This document shows, piece by piece, positions 42,847-52,056 of a DNA stretch of 64,000 bases. Numbering within the stretch: the first letter of the stretch is position 1; every line of letters starts with the position of its first letter. The translations under genes and the position numbers were made by a program. Source of the DNA: Polynucleobacter necessarius (lineage in GTDB: Bacteria > Pseudomonadota > Gammaproteobacteria > Burkholderiales > Burkholderiaceae); the NCBI RefSeq assembly GCF_900095175.1, contig NZ_LT606946.1:188712-252711 (forward strand), read 5' to 3'. The notes beneath the pieces were generated by a model, which searched no databases, was not told the origin of the DNA, and saw only the letters and a program-made list of their open reading frames with translations.

Positions 42847-43995
42847 ATGAAAAAACTAAAAATCTTGACTGTGGTTGGTACTCGCCCTGAAATTATTCGC
42901 TTGTCGCGCGTATTGACGCGGCTGGACGAGCACTGTGAGCATATTCTAGTGCACACAGGCCAAAACTACGACTATGAGTTGAACCAGATCTTTTTTGATG
43001 ACTTGGGCGTACGCAAGCCAGACTACTTTTTGAACAGTGCAGAAGGCAGCACTAGCGCTGCCCACACCATTGGTAATCTGATCATCGCGGTGGATAAAGT
43101 GCTTGGCGAAGTGCAGCCTGAAGCTATGCTGGTGCTGGGTGACACCAACAGTTGCCTGTCAGTTATTTCGGCTAAACGCCGAAAAATTGCAATATTTCAC
43201 ATGGAAGCTGGCAATCGTTGTTTTGACCAACGCGTACCCGAAGAAACTAACCGTCGCATTGTTGACCACACGGCCGATGTCAATTTGACGTACAGCACCA
43301 TTGCACGTGACTACCTGCTACGTGAGGGTTTGCCGCCAGATTTGGTTATCAAAACCGGTAGTCCGATGTTTGAGGTGCTAACGCATTACCGGCAACGAAT
43401 TGACGCATCGGACGTTTTGGCCCGCTTGGGGTTGGAGGTTGGCGGCTATTTTGTGGTAAGCGTGCACCGTGAAGAAAACATTGAGTCTGAGCAGTCGTTC
43501 ACCAAACTGGTAGCCGTGCTGAACGCCCTAGCTCAAGACTATGGCCTGCCAGTGATCGTATCGACCCACCCTCGCACCCAAAACCGGGTTGATGCCACGG
43601 GCTCGGTGTTTCACCCGCTGGTGCGATTGCTAAAGCCGCTGGGTTTTCATGATTACAACAAGCTGCAACTCTCTGCACGTGCCTCCTTATCAGACAGCGG
43701 CACGATCAATGAGGAATCATCGATCCTGAACTTTCCGGCACTGAACCTGCGTGAGGCGCATGAGCGCCCTGAAGGTATGGAAGAAGCCGCCGTGATGATG
43801 GTGGGGCTGGAGGTAGAGCGCATGCGCCAGGGCTTGGCCATTTTGGCAACGCAGCCGCGCGGTGATGACCGCAGTGACCCCCATGGGATTCGCCCGGTCT
43901 ATGACTACAGCATGCCCAATGCCTCAGATAAGGTATTGCGAATCATTCATAGCTATACGGATTATGTGAAACGTGTAGTCTGGAAGAAATATTAA
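42847..43995 (+). CDS. fnlC: UDP-N-acetylglucosamine 2-epimerase family (FnlC/WbjD/CapG)
   Basis: The 382-residue non-hydrolysing 2-epimerase shows VVGTRPEIIRLSRV, HTGQNYDYELNQIFF, LVLGDTNSC, FHMEAGNRCFDQRVPEE and SDSGTINEES. It completes UDP-L-FucNAc synthesis after fnlA and fnlB. ATG 42847 has no clear ribosome binding site because IS3-derived sequence ends at 42835, so its translation signals were probably altered by the insertion. A TTG at 42799 lies inside the IS. Confidence 0.92.
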   Translation: MKKLKILTVVGTRPEIIRLSRVLTRLDEHCEHILVHTGQNYDYELNQIFFDDLGVRKPDYFLNSAEGSTSAAHTIGNLIIAVDKVLGEVQPEAMLVLGDTNSCLSVISAKRRKIAIFHMEAGNRCFDQRVPEETNRRIVDHTADVNLTYSTIARDYLLREGLPPDLVIKTGSPMFEVLTHYRQRIDASDVLARLGLEVGGYFVVSVHREENIESEQSFTKLVAVLNALAQDYGLPVIVSTHPRTQNRVDATGSVFHPLVRLLKPLGFHDYNKLQLSARASLSDSGTINEESSILNFPALNLREAHERPEGMEEAAVMMVGLEVERMRQGLAILATQPRGDDRSDPHGIRPVYDYSMPNASDKVLRIIHSYTDYVKRVVWKKY

Positions 43996-44002
43996 GGTCG
44001 TC

Positions 44003-45250
44003 GTGCGAATTCTTGTTGTTACCCAGTATTTCTGGCCAGAAAATTTTCGTATTAATGACTTGGTTTCAGAGTTTTGCTGTCTTGATCATGAGGTTACCGT
44101 ACTAACAGGGCGCCCAAACTACCCCTCTGGCGTGGTTTTTCCTGCATTTAGATTAAATCCATCTGCTTACGCAAAGTTTGAAGGTGCCAATGTAATAAGA
44201 GTGCCTGTAATTTCCCGTGGTAAAGGTGGACTGAGGTTGGTGTTGAATTATGTAGGCTTTGTTATGTCAGCAACAGTTCTCGGGGTTTGGCGTTTGCGAG
44301 GTCAGAAGTTTGATGTAATTTTTGTTTTTGAGCCCTCACCTATCACTGTTGGTTTGCCCGCAATCTTGCTTAGCTACATTATGAGTGCCCCCCTTGTTTT
44401 TTGGGTCCTTGATCTTTGGCCGGAAACTCTTGAGGCTATTGGAGTGGTTCGCTCGAGATATATTTTGAAAGCCATTGGCCGTTTAGTAACCTTTATCTAT
44501 AATCGGTGCGATTTAATATTGGCGCAATCGAAAAGTTTTATTCCACAAATTCGTCGGTATTGTAAAAAAGAAATAAAAGTCGAGTACTTTCCGAGCTGGT
44601 CAGATGCTACATTTAACTTTTCAATTGTCGATTTGGCCAAAGAAGTGCCTGCGAAAAAAGGTGTATTTAGTGTTATGTTCGCCGGAAATATTGGCGATGC
44701 GCAAGATTTTCCAGCCATACTTGACGCTGCTGAAGTGTTAAAGCGTAATAAGGGAATACGATGGCTAATAGTTGGCGAAGGGAGAGTAAGTGAATGGGTT
44801 AAGTCTGAAGTAAGTCGACGTGGCCTTGAGCATTGTGTTCTGTTTTTTGGCAGCCACCCTATAGATCGAATGCCTTCCTTTTATAAACATGCCGATGCAT
44901 TGTTGATGTCGTTAAGGGCGGAATCAATTTTTTCGATGACCATTCCTGGAAAACTTCAGTCCTATCTTGCTGCTGGCATTCCGGTGCTTGCAATGCTAAA
45001 TGGAGAAGGGGCAGAGATCATTCGTAGATCAGGCGCTGGTATAGCCACTCCGGCTGGGGATGGGCTGGCTTTATCTTCCGCAATAATGCAAATGGCTAAT
45101 ATGAATACTGAAGATCGGTTGAAGATGGGGCGAGCTGGTTTGGCTCTTAGCGAGTATGAGTTCAACCGAGGGACTCTCATCTCCAAGCTATTGTCGTGGT
45201 TTGATGAATTGTGTGTAGCTGGAGGTGAGATTCAGGGGCGTTTTAAATGA
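44003..45250 (+). CDS. wbuB: GT4 glycosyltransferase, WbuB-like (L-FucNAc transferase)
   Basis: The 415-residue GT-B enzyme begins VTQYFWPENFRINDL and has LTGRPNYPSG, the start typical of WbuB, which normally follows fnlC in L-FucNAc clusters. The C-terminal donor region includes SIFSMTIPGKLQSYLAAGIP. It probably transfers FucNAc to the lipid-linked acceptor. GTG 44003 with AAGG just upstream is the start. The stop overlaps the next ATG (ATGA). Confidence 0.87.
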   Translation: MRILVVTQYFWPENFRINDLVSEFCCLDHEVTVLTGRPNYPSGVVFPAFRLNPSAYAKFEGANVIRVPVISRGKGGLRLVLNYVGFVMSATVLGVWRLRGQKFDVIFVFEPSPITVGLPAILLSYIMSAPLVFWVLDLWPETLEAIGVVRSRYILKAIGRLVTFIYNRCDLILAQSKSFIPQIRRYCKKEIKVEYFPSWSDATFNFSIVDLAKEVPAKKGVFSVMFAGNIGDAQDFPAILDAAEVLKRNKGIRWLIVGEGRVSEWVKSEVSRRGLEHCVLFFGSHPIDRMPSFYKHADALLMSLRAESIFSMTIPGKLQSYLAAGIPVLAMLNGEGAEIIRRSGAGIATPAGDGLALSSAIMQMANMNTEDRLKMGRAGLALSEYEFNRGTLISKLLSWFDELCVAGGEIQGRFK

Positions 45251-46194
45251 TTTTAGTGACGGGGGCATCCGGTTTTGTGGGGGAATTTTTATGTGCAAGT
45301 TTAGTTAAATGCTCTCCTTTACGTATTTCAGTTCGAGATAAATCTAAAGCTAAGTTGTTCGCAAATGTAGATATTATTGAAGCATCTCTATCCCCCGATC
45401 AGAATTGGTCATCCACGCTTTCTGGAATTTCAGTGGTCGTTCATTGCGCGGCCAGAGTGCATGTGATGAATGAGGAGGCTGCGGATCCTTTATTAGAATT
45501 TCGCCGAGTGAATGTCAATGGAACACTTAATTTTGCTCGACAGGCGGCTGAAGCGGGAGTGCGTCGCTTTATTTTTTTAAGCTCAATAAAAGTAAATGGA
45601 GAATGTTCTGTGCCCGGTCACCCATTTACGACAGATCAAATTTCTGCGCCAAGTGACCCCTATGGGGTTTCAAAATATGAGGCTGAAATAGAGCTAAAGG
45701 CATTGGCTGCAGAAACGGGGATGGAGGTGGTAATTATTCGTTCGCCACTTGTCTATGGCCCAGGGGTCAAGGCGAATTTTCTGTCCATGATGAAATGGGT
45801 AAAGCGAGGGATTCCACTGCCGCTTGGTGGCGTCACAAAAAATCGCCGCAGTTTTGTCTTCATTGATAATCTCGTTAGCGTGATTGTTGCTTGCATCAAT
45901 CATCCTTCGGCAGCTAATCAGACATTTCTGGTATCGGATGACGAAGATCTATCAACTGCAGAATTATTAAGGCGCATGGCTTTTGCACTTGGGTACCCTT
46001 CAAAATTAATACCAGTCCCAGTAGCTTTAATCATCCTCGGCGCAAAGTCATTTGGAAGGGTGGATATTGCTCAACGTCTTTGCGGTTCTTTGCAAGTTGA
46101 TATAAAAAAAACAAAAGATTTGCTTGGCTGGTCACCGCCTGTGAGTGTCGACGAAGGGTTGTGTCAGACTGCGGCCCACTTCTTGAAAATGTAA
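45247..46194 (+). CDS. NAD-dependent epimerase/4-reductase (WbpV-like)
   Basis: The 315-residue SDR has LVTGASGFVGEFL (residues 3-15), VHCAARVH, the FLSSIKVNGE serine region and PYGVSKYEAE as YxxxK (about residue 138). It resembles WbpV/Gne-type enzymes paired with a PglC/WbpL-type transferase and WbpM; there the dehydratase makes a 4-keto sugar and this enzyme reduces it to UDP-QuiNAc. The pairing here supports that, but a 4-epimerase role is possible. Confidence 0.85.
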   Translation: MILVTGASGFVGEFLCASLVKCSPLRISVRDKSKAKLFANVDIIEASLSPDQNWSSTLSGISVVVHCAARVHVMNEEAADPLLEFRRVNVNGTLNFARQAAEAGVRRFIFLSSIKVNGECSVPGHPFTTDQISAPSDPYGVSKYEAEIELKALAAETGMEVVIIRSPLVYGPGVKANFLSMMKWVKRGIPLPLGGVTKNRRSFVFIDNLVSVIVACINHPSAANQTFLVSDDEDLSTAELLRRMAFALGYPSKLIPVPVALIILGAKSFGRVDIAQRLCGSLQVDIKKTKDLLGWSPPVSVDEGLCQTAAHFLKM

Positions 46195-46213
46195 CACTAG
46201 GTATATTTTTACT

Positions 46214-46774
46214 ATGAAGCGAATATTTGATCTTGTATTGGCGCTCTTTGTTGCTATTGTGTTGGCATTGCCGACCTTAGTAGTGGCCATTGTCGTCCGA
46301 TTGACCTCATCTGGGCCTGCGCTGTATTGGTCAGACCGTGTAGGTAGGCGCAACATCATTTTTAGGATGCCAAAATTTCGCACTATGCAAGTTGGAACCC
46401 CTACTGTAGCAACCCACCTCCTTTCAGGCTCAGGTCAATATCTAACACCCGTAGGTTCATTTTTACGAAAATTAAGTCTAGATGAGTTGCCACAGCTATG
46501 GAGTATTTTGGTTGGTGATATGAGTTTTGTAGGGCCTCGTCCAGCGTTATTTAATCAATATGATCTAATTGCGTTGCGTACGCAATATGGCGTGGACAAG
46601 TTGGTGCCGGGATTAACTGGTTGGGCGCAAGTAAATGGTCGTGATCAATTATCAATGCTAGTCAAAGTCCAATATGAGGTGGAGTATCTTAATAATCAGT
46701 CTTTTTGGTTTGATATGAAGATACTGGGCTTAACCTTTTTAAAAGTGGTTCGGCGATCTGGGGTCTCTCATTGA
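46214..46774 (+). CDS. Initiating sugar-1-phosphate transferase (PglC-like, bacterial sugar transferase)
   Basis: The 186-residue protein has a single re-entrant-type hydrophobic segment (residues 5-30), KFRTMQ, the catalytic LSLDELPQLW, VGPRPAL and PGLTGWAQVNG. This is the small PglC-type monotopic phosphoglycosyl transferase that puts the first sugar phosphate on undecaprenyl phosphate. With WbpM and a WbpV-like reductase beside it, the first sugar is plausibly QuiNAc or a related 6-deoxy HexNAc. Confidence 0.92.
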   Translation: MKRIFDLVLALFVAIVLALPTLVVAIVVRLTSSGPALYWSDRVGRRNIIFRMPKFRTMQVGTPTVATHLLSGSGQYLTPVGSFLRKLSLDELPQLWSILVGDMSFVGPRPALFNQYDLIALRTQYGVDKLVPGLTGWAQVNGRDQLSMLVKVQYEVEYLNNQSFWFDMKILGLTFLKVVRRSGVSH

Positions 46775-46783
46775 TTTGAGAGA
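46764..46783 (+). terminator. Hairpin overlapping the end of the PglC-like gene
   Basis: TCTCTCA and TGAGAGA form a perfect 7-bp stem with a 6-base loop that includes the stop codon. No T-run follows directly, so termination is weak or it has another role. Confidence 0.35.
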
Positions 46784-46946
46784 GCATCTTCCCCAACTTT
46801 TTATTTCCTGCGCCATTCGCTCTGATTGGACAGTTCTAATTAATAAAATCGGTTACTTTCAGTAGGTTTTTAGATGGGAATAGTTTCTATGTGCCATTAA
46901 CGCCCATATCGCTTCTTATTTTGATATGTAATTTATAATCAAACTT

Positions 46947-48932
46947 GTGCCCATTAATGCAACTAAACAGTCATTATTAAACCTACCTCGCTCAGTTAAG
47001 AGGGGCTTGGTGATGTTCGGAGATGTCCTTATTTGTGGATTTAGTGTTTGGCTTGCATTTGGACTTCGTCTAGATCAGTGGGGATATTTTCAGGGCCAGC
47101 AGTGGATGGCATTCATTGCTGCTATCGGTTTTTCATTTCCCCCTTTTGTTTCTTCTGGCTTATACCGGGCTATTTTTAGATATGTTGGCTCGGCTGCGCT
47201 CGCTTCAATGGCGCGCGTTTTCATCATTTACACGGGCTTATTCTTCTGCACTTTTACGCTCCTTGGAGTAGATGACGTTCCTCGGTCAATTGGCGTCATT
47301 CAACCAATCCTATTGTTTATCGGAATTGGCACCAGTCGATACTTTGTGCGCTATTTTTTAGGTAGCATCAACAATGTTCAAAAGTCATTTCAGCGAGCTC
47401 AGCCTATTGCGCTGATTTATGGAGTTGGCTCAGCAGGCCGTCAATTGGCATCAGGCATCACTAGTAATAAAGAAATGTTGGTCAAAGGTTTTATTGATGA
47501 TGACCCTCATTTGCAGGGAAGCACAGTGAATGGGATTTCTGTATACCCCAACACTGATGTGCAAGGGCTTATTCATCGACTAGACATTACGGATGTGCTT
47601 TTGGCCATTCCCTCTGCGAGCCAAAATCGCAGAAGTGAAATTATCGCCTCATTAAACGGGTGTGGCGTACGTGTTCGCACCTTGCCAGGACTCATTGATT
47701 TGGCCTCTGGTCGTGTTAGGATTTCAGATTTACATGACCTGGACATGAACGACTTACTCGGAAGAGCGGTGGTTCCGCCCGATGAAGAGCTATTAGAAAA
47801 AAATATTCGCGACCAAGTTGTATTGGTAACCGGAGCGGGTGGCTCCATTGGTAGTGAGCTATGCCGTCAAATTATAAAGTTTTCTCCTAAATCATTAATC
47901 CTGCTCGATAGTAGCGAGCACTCCCTCTATTTAATTTATGAGGAATTAAAGAAAGCAGTTACCGCGCTTAAGCATGATGATTTGGCGAATGGTGGTGATG
48001 GCCAAGATTCTCTGCCTCACCCAGCCTTGTCAAACAAGTTGGCGGCTAGCTTGGCTTCAGTTCGAGATAGCGATTTGTTGCGAAAGATTTTTAGAGCTCA
48101 TCAGCCAAATACGGTCTTTCATGCGGCTGCATATAAACATGTTCCATTGGTTGAGCAAAATCCTGCCGAAGGCATTCGTAATAATGTGTTTGGGACATTC
48201 ACTTGTGCTCAGGTGAGTTTAGAGTGTGGTGTCAGCAATTTTATTTTGGTGAGTACTGATAAGGCTGTTAGACCTACCAATGTGATGGGGGCTAGTAAGC
48301 GAATTGCCGAGCTAGTTTTGCAGGCAATGGCAGAGGTTTCTGCTAAGGGTGACCATTCAACGAATTTTTCGATGGTGCGCTTTGGTAATGTGCTCGGATC
48401 ATCAGGGTCTGTGGCGCCTCTTTTTAGCGCTCAAATTGCGGCAGGCGGACCCATTACCCTGACGCATTCTGAAGTGACTCGCTATTTCATGACCATTCCT
48501 GAGGCGGCGCAATTGGTGATTCAAGCGAGTGCCATGGCTGTCGGGGGTGATGTCTTTGTATTAGACATGGGTGAGCCCGTGCGTATTCATGATTTAGCTG
48601 TCAAGATGGTGTATTTATCGGGTCTATTGGTTAAGGATGAGGCTCACCCTCACGGCGACATAGAGATTGAAGTCACTGGTTTACGTCCAGGTGAAAAGCT
48701 CTATGAAGAACTCTTGATTGGTGATAATCCACAGCCAACGGCTCACCCAAAAATCATGAAGGCACATGAAGAATTCATGTCTTGGAGTGATTTGCAGCAA
48801 GAGCTTGAAAAGCTTAATATTGCCTTGGCCGCATGTGATGGTAAGTTGATTAAAGGCATGCTCAAAAAGTTAGTGCCTGGCTACCAGCCTAATGGCGATG
48901 TAGTAGATTGGAATGGGCGGGGGAACTCCTAA
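46947..48932 (+). CDS. wbpM: Membrane UDP-GlcNAc C4,6-dehydratase (WbpM/CapD)
   Basis: The 661-residue protein has four N-terminal helices (about residues 20-130), a first Rossmann domain (IYGVGSAGRQLASG) and the catalytic SDR domain with VTGAGGSIGSEL (about 293) and VSTDKAVRPTNVMGASKR, where Met replaces the usual tyrosine. WbpM makes the UDP-4-keto-6-deoxy-GlcNAc that the WbpV-like reductase would use. GTG 46947 lies only 8 bp after a TATAAT (46934-46939), which would give a nearly leaderless mRNA if used; an internal ATG exists at codon 23. Confidence 0.92.
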   Translation: MPINATKQSLLNLPRSVKRGLVMFGDVLICGFSVWLAFGLRLDQWGYFQGQQWMAFIAAIGFSFPPFVSSGLYRAIFRYVGSAALASMARVFIIYTGLFFCTFTLLGVDDVPRSIGVIQPILLFIGIGTSRYFVRYFLGSINNVQKSFQRAQPIALIYGVGSAGRQLASGITSNKEMLVKGFIDDDPHLQGSTVNGISVYPNTDVQGLIHRLDITDVLLAIPSASQNRRSEIIASLNGCGVRVRTLPGLIDLASGRVRISDLHDLDMNDLLGRAVVPPDEELLEKNIRDQVVLVTGAGGSIGSELCRQIIKFSPKSLILLDSSEHSLYLIYEELKKAVTALKHDDLANGGDGQDSLPHPALSNKLAASLASVRDSDLLRKIFRAHQPNTVFHAAAYKHVPLVEQNPAEGIRNNVFGTFTCAQVSLECGVSNFILVSTDKAVRPTNVMGASKRIAELVLQAMAEVSAKGDHSTNFSMVRFGNVLGSSGSVAPLFSAQIAAGGPITLTHSEVTRYFMTIPEAAQLVIQASAMAVGGDVFVLDMGEPVRIHDLAVKMVYLSGLLVKDEAHPHGDIEIEVTGLRPGEKLYEELLIGDNPQPTAHPKIMKAHEEFMSWSDLQQELEKLNIALAACDGKLIKGMLKKLVPGYQPNGDVVDWNGRGNS

Positions 48933-48961
48933 ACCATGAGCGCCCCATTAAAGCTTGATGT

Positions 48962-49378
48962 TTGTGCCATGATCTTGATGCATTTTTAAAGCAGTGGTGG
49001 ATTTTGTCAGTTAATACATTTCTCTCTGATCTTAAGCAATTTTTCATCAATTCATTCTCAGACCCCGTATATCAGGATGGGGTCTTGTATTTCATCATTG
49101 AAGAGCTGCCCAATCCAAGAGATTCTGAAATATTTAAAATTCTATGCGGCAGTACCCAGATTGCTTTGGATGCGGTTACTCTAGATGAGCCGGGGGTTAT
49201 TATTGCTAATGAGCTCATTGGCCTGCATGCGGCTACCATTTGTAAGTACCTATACCAAAAAATTGAATGTGTAAATATTGCACCTTGGGCTCAAGCAAAA
49301 ATTGAAGCTCGCATGGCAAGAATTGGCTTAAAATCTAGCCCAGCTTTAGCGATGCCGCGTTCTGAGTTTAGCAATTAG
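48962..49378 (+). CDS. Hypothetical protein beside the integrase
   Basis: This 138-codon frame contains LSDLKQFFINSF, EELPNPRDSE and an AQAKIEARMARIGL end. I do not recognise it. The start is unclear: TTG 48962 opens the frame, but an ATG at 48936 reads MSAPLKLDVC and would join it with a one-base shift near 48955, so the gene may be frameshifted. Its 3' end overlaps the convergent recombinase gene by 11 bp. Confidence 0.5.
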   Translation: MCHDLDAFLKQWWILSVNTFLSDLKQFFINSFSDPVYQDGVLYFIIEELPNPRDSEIFKILCGSTQIALDAVTLDEPGVIIANELIGLHAATICKYLYQKIECVNIAPWAQAKIEARMARIGLKSSPALAMPRSEFSN

Positions 49379-50382
49379 AGTGTTCCACATATCTCATCAC
49401 CGTATCCGCTTTTGACCATCTACCACGCTGCATAATAATTGGCATGCTTGCTCCAGAGTTTAGTAAATCCTGAGCAGCGCCTACTCTCATCGAGTAACCG
49501 CTGATCCCTTTAATGACCGATTCATCTAGTCCAGTCGTCCTAGCAATCCGTTTGTAAATGCGATTGACCTGCCCAAAGCCTAGACAGTTTTGTGAAATTT
49601 TCCCTCCACGGTTAATGCCGACTATAAGATGCTCGCGCTCTTCAGGAAGTTCTTTCATCCAATCCATTAATGCTAGATGTGCTTTTTGACTTAGGTATAG
49701 CCATTTCCCAGTAGCATCCTGATCAGTTTTACTTTTTCTCAGGAGAATGGATGACGTTTCAATACTATTCTTCATGTTGATTTGGACATCCTTGACTTGC
49801 AGCGAGACTAATTCACTACGCCTGCATAAGGTGTCATAGGCCACTAGTAATAAAGCCCGATCTCGAATACCTCTAATGGAATTGTCGGTAGCTAATAGCA
49901 ACCTGTCTAAGGTGTCTGCATTAATACTTCCAGCCTGATTAGAGGAGTGCCCTAATTTTTGATGCATTCTGCGCACCTCTAGGCTGACATCAGGATCTTT
50001 TGTGGGATCATCAAATCGATTTAGTTTTGAATAGCAGAGAGCCCACACAAGGCTCGCCGAATGCTTGCAGAAGTCTGCCGCTGCCTGTTAATTCACAAAT
50101 ATATTGCGCTACTAAATTGGGTTGTGCTGGCAGCGCATTGGCATTTCTTTCATGGCAAAAGTGGAGGAAATCATTAAAGTCTGCGCGATAGGCTCTGATG
50201 GTTGATGGTGCATATGCACCATCAATTTTCACAATGGTTTCTTGAAGGAGTCTGGTGGCCTTATTGAAGTCCGAAAATAGAGTCACCACATCAGCGCTTC
50301 GCTGGCCAGTACTCACGAGTTGCAGCCTTCTTTTAACTGGACTTTTGGGGTCAGATTGTGCAAAATCTTGATTATTAAGCAT
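49368..50382 (-). pseudogene. Tyrosine recombinase/integrase, frameshifted
   Basis: The minus strand encodes a phage-type integrase in pieces: 50382-50060 gives the N-terminal SAM-like domain (STIRAYRADFNDFLHFC), a short middle piece reads TSASIRRALCGLSAI in another frame, and 50048-49368 gives the catalytic domain with YDTLCRRSELVSL, GRWSKADTVMRYVEH and the tyrosine nucleophile. Two single-base shifts within about 60 bp break it. The box II motif is GYSMR where relatives have GHSxR, so even the repaired protein would lack the usual histidine. AAAGAGG before ATG 50382 is intact. Confidence 0.8.
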
Positions 50383-50405
50383 ATTTTGAACCTCTTTTGT
50401 TCAAT

Positions 50406-50447
50406 TTAATAAATAATTAGTTCTATAAAGAACTAATTATTTATTAA
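50406..50447. promoter_or_regulatory. Perfect 19-bp inverted repeat in the integrase/XRE divergent region
   Basis: The arms 50406-50424 and 50429-50447 are exact reverse complements with a 4-base ATAA spacer. The repeat sits between the divergent integrase (start 50382) and XRE regulator (start 50462). It could be the regulator's operator overlapping both promoters, or a recombination core site. The right arm ends one base from the purine-rich ribosome binding site of the XRE gene. Confidence 0.75.
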
Positions 50448-50461
50448 AGGATATATTTAAC

Positions 50462-50701
50462 TTGATTACAAGCGCTCAAATTCGTGCTGCGAGAGCGTTG
50501 CTTGATTGGTCTCGTCAGACACTCTCCGAGCGTTCTGGCGTTGGAATTTCTGCATTAATGCGTCTTGAGTCCGCCGCTGGTATTCCTGGTGGAAATATCA
50601 AGACATTTGAGGCTGTCCAAAAAGCATTTGAAAAAGCAGGTATCGCATTCATTGGCGGTCCCGATGATGGTCCAGGTGTTCGGTTATTTACTAAAGGCTA
50701 G
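50462..50701 (+). CDS. Small XRE-family transcriptional regulator
   Basis: The 79-residue protein is a helix-turn-helix domain (QIRAARALLDWSRQTLSERSG, residues 6-26, continuing through GISALMRLE) with a short IAFIGGPDDGPGVRLF tail, a common stand-alone regulator form. It starts with TTG behind AAAGGA. Its likely operator is the perfect inverted repeat directly upstream, which would let it repress itself and the divergent recombinase; that is inference. The following gene begins 3 bp later. Confidence 0.85.
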   Translation: MITSAQIRAARALLDWSRQTLSERSGVGISALMRLESAAGIPGGNIKTFEAVQKAFEKAGIAFIGGPDDGPGVRLFTKG

Positions 50702-50704
50702 GTA

Positions 50705-51586
50705 ATGACCAAATCCTCATCTGTTACAAAATCCAAGTCCTCTGGCGGCCCCCAGAGTGACGACGGTAAAAAGATTGCATTGCGTAATTCGTTAAAGACA
50801 GGCGCCTATTCCAAGCTCGTGGTATTGCCCAACGAGAGTCAGCAAGAGTTCGATCAATTGGTTGAGCAATTTCAGAGGGATTTCTATCCCAAGGATGCTG
50901 TGGAGATGATGTTGGTGCGTGAGATGGCCGTCATCACCTGGAAAAAGCTCCGCTCGAAAAGTTGGAGCACGACTACTGCGCGCGCCAGTTGGCAGCGCAA
51001 ATTACTTTGGAAGAGTTTCTTTCCATTAACACTCTGTTTACAGATATGACCCACCGGTTCTGGGTCGACACAATGGGGTGCCAAGTGGGAAGGGGGCCGA
51101 AAATCTCGCTAGACTTGTCGGGCTACTAGAGCCGCATCGTAATTTAAATATGAGCGTTGAACAGCTGGGACTGATTAAGAAGGATTTCCCTTTTGTCTAC
51201 GATTCAGTCTTGGCGAAATACTATCAGCACACATCCCTGGCCAGTGGCGAGCCCAGCCTTGAGGAGATCGTGACAACGGTCATTTGGTTTGATGATCTAT
51301 CAAAAAATACCTTGTCCCGATCTGTGTCAAGAGTATGTTGCCATACTATCAAGGCGGCTTGCAGTGCGTCAAATTCCGAGAGCAAATCGAAGAGGGTGTT
51401 ATTCAGATTCGACAAGAGCGCCTCCTCAAGATGATGCAGTTAGGCGGAGTGCAACGCGCCAGCGATGATCTCAATCGCACCATGATCCGCACGGTGAACG
51501 AGTACCGCAAGCACCACGAGTGGCGCATTCAGAATCGCACTGAGCAATTACCCGATGGAGATGCCAATCAGCTCACTGCAGACTAG
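50705..51586 (+). pseudogene. Hypothetical gene broken by several frameshifts
   Basis: ATG 50705 begins a protein with RNSLKTGAYSKLVVLP and EMAVITWKKLR, which then continues in other registers as LEKLEHDYCARQLAAQITLEEF, as NMSVEQLGLIKKDFPFVYDS, and finally as a C-terminal QIRQERLLKMMQLGG with ENRTEQLP-like end near 51586. The pieces would form one protein of about 290 residues, of a type often seen as hypothetical next to XRE genes on islands. I cannot assign a function. Three or so frameshifts make it non-functional. Confidence 0.6.
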
Positions 51587-51598
51587 AGCGGTACTGTT

Positions 51599-51623
51599 TT
51601 TACGAATGAGACGTATTCGTAAA
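51599..51623. repeat. 9-bp inverted repeat (possible terminator or operator)
   Basis: TTTACGAAT and ATTCGTAAA are exact reverse complements with a 7-base loop. They lie just past the broken hypothetical gene, before the higBA promoter region. Too weak to call as a terminator. Confidence 0.4.
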
Positions 51624-51742
51624 TGAGAATGAGTCCGTTTTGTAGATTTAGTTAATAGAAAAAGTGGGGCAGAAATACGCCCGCTAATGCCATGTATCAC
51701 GTATGCCTTTATCTTTGATTTGTGTAAAAAATCATGTAAACT

Positions 51743-51752
51743 GTTAATTAAC
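51743..51752. promoter_or_regulatory. Palindrome in the higBA promoter region (candidate HigA operator)
   Basis: GTTAATTAAC is a perfect palindrome 16 bp before the higB start and close to likely promoter elements. HigA-type antitoxins autoregulate by binding such palindromes; here it is inference from position. Confidence 0.4.
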
Positions 51753-51767
51753 ACAATACAATATAAC

Positions 51768-52046
51768 ATGATCAAATCTTTCAAACATAAAGGCCTTAAG
51801 GATTTTTTTGAGAGTGGAAATAAAGCAGGAATTTTGACGCATCATGCGAAAAAGTTACAAATTTTACTAACCGCATTAAATGCTGCTAAAGATGAACGCG
51901 ATATGAATGCACCGAGCTGGCAATTGCATTCCTTAAGTGGAAACTTAAAAAAGCATTGGTCGGTGAGTGTCAGCGGCAATTGGCGTATCACCTTTCGATT
52001 TGATGAAGGTGATGTTGAGTTGGTTGATTATCAGGATTATCACTAG
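51768..52046 (+). CDS. higB: HigB-type toxin (RelE superfamily mRNA interferase)
   Basis: The 92-residue protein has the RelE/HigB form: FKHKGLKDFFESG at the start, LHSLSGNLKKHWSVSVSGNW in the middle and RITFRFDEGDVELVDYQDYH at the end, with the basic and aromatic residues used for ribosome-dependent mRNA cleavage. The ATG at 51768 is chosen over upstream starts. The antitoxin gene follows by 10 bp in the toxin-first order typical of higBA. Confidence 0.9.
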   Translation: MIKSFKHKGLKDFFESGNKAGILTHHAKKLQILLTALNAAKDERDMNAPSWQLHSLSGNLKKHWSVSVSGNWRITFRFDEGDVELVDYQDYH

Positions 52047-52056
52047 GGGAAATGAC

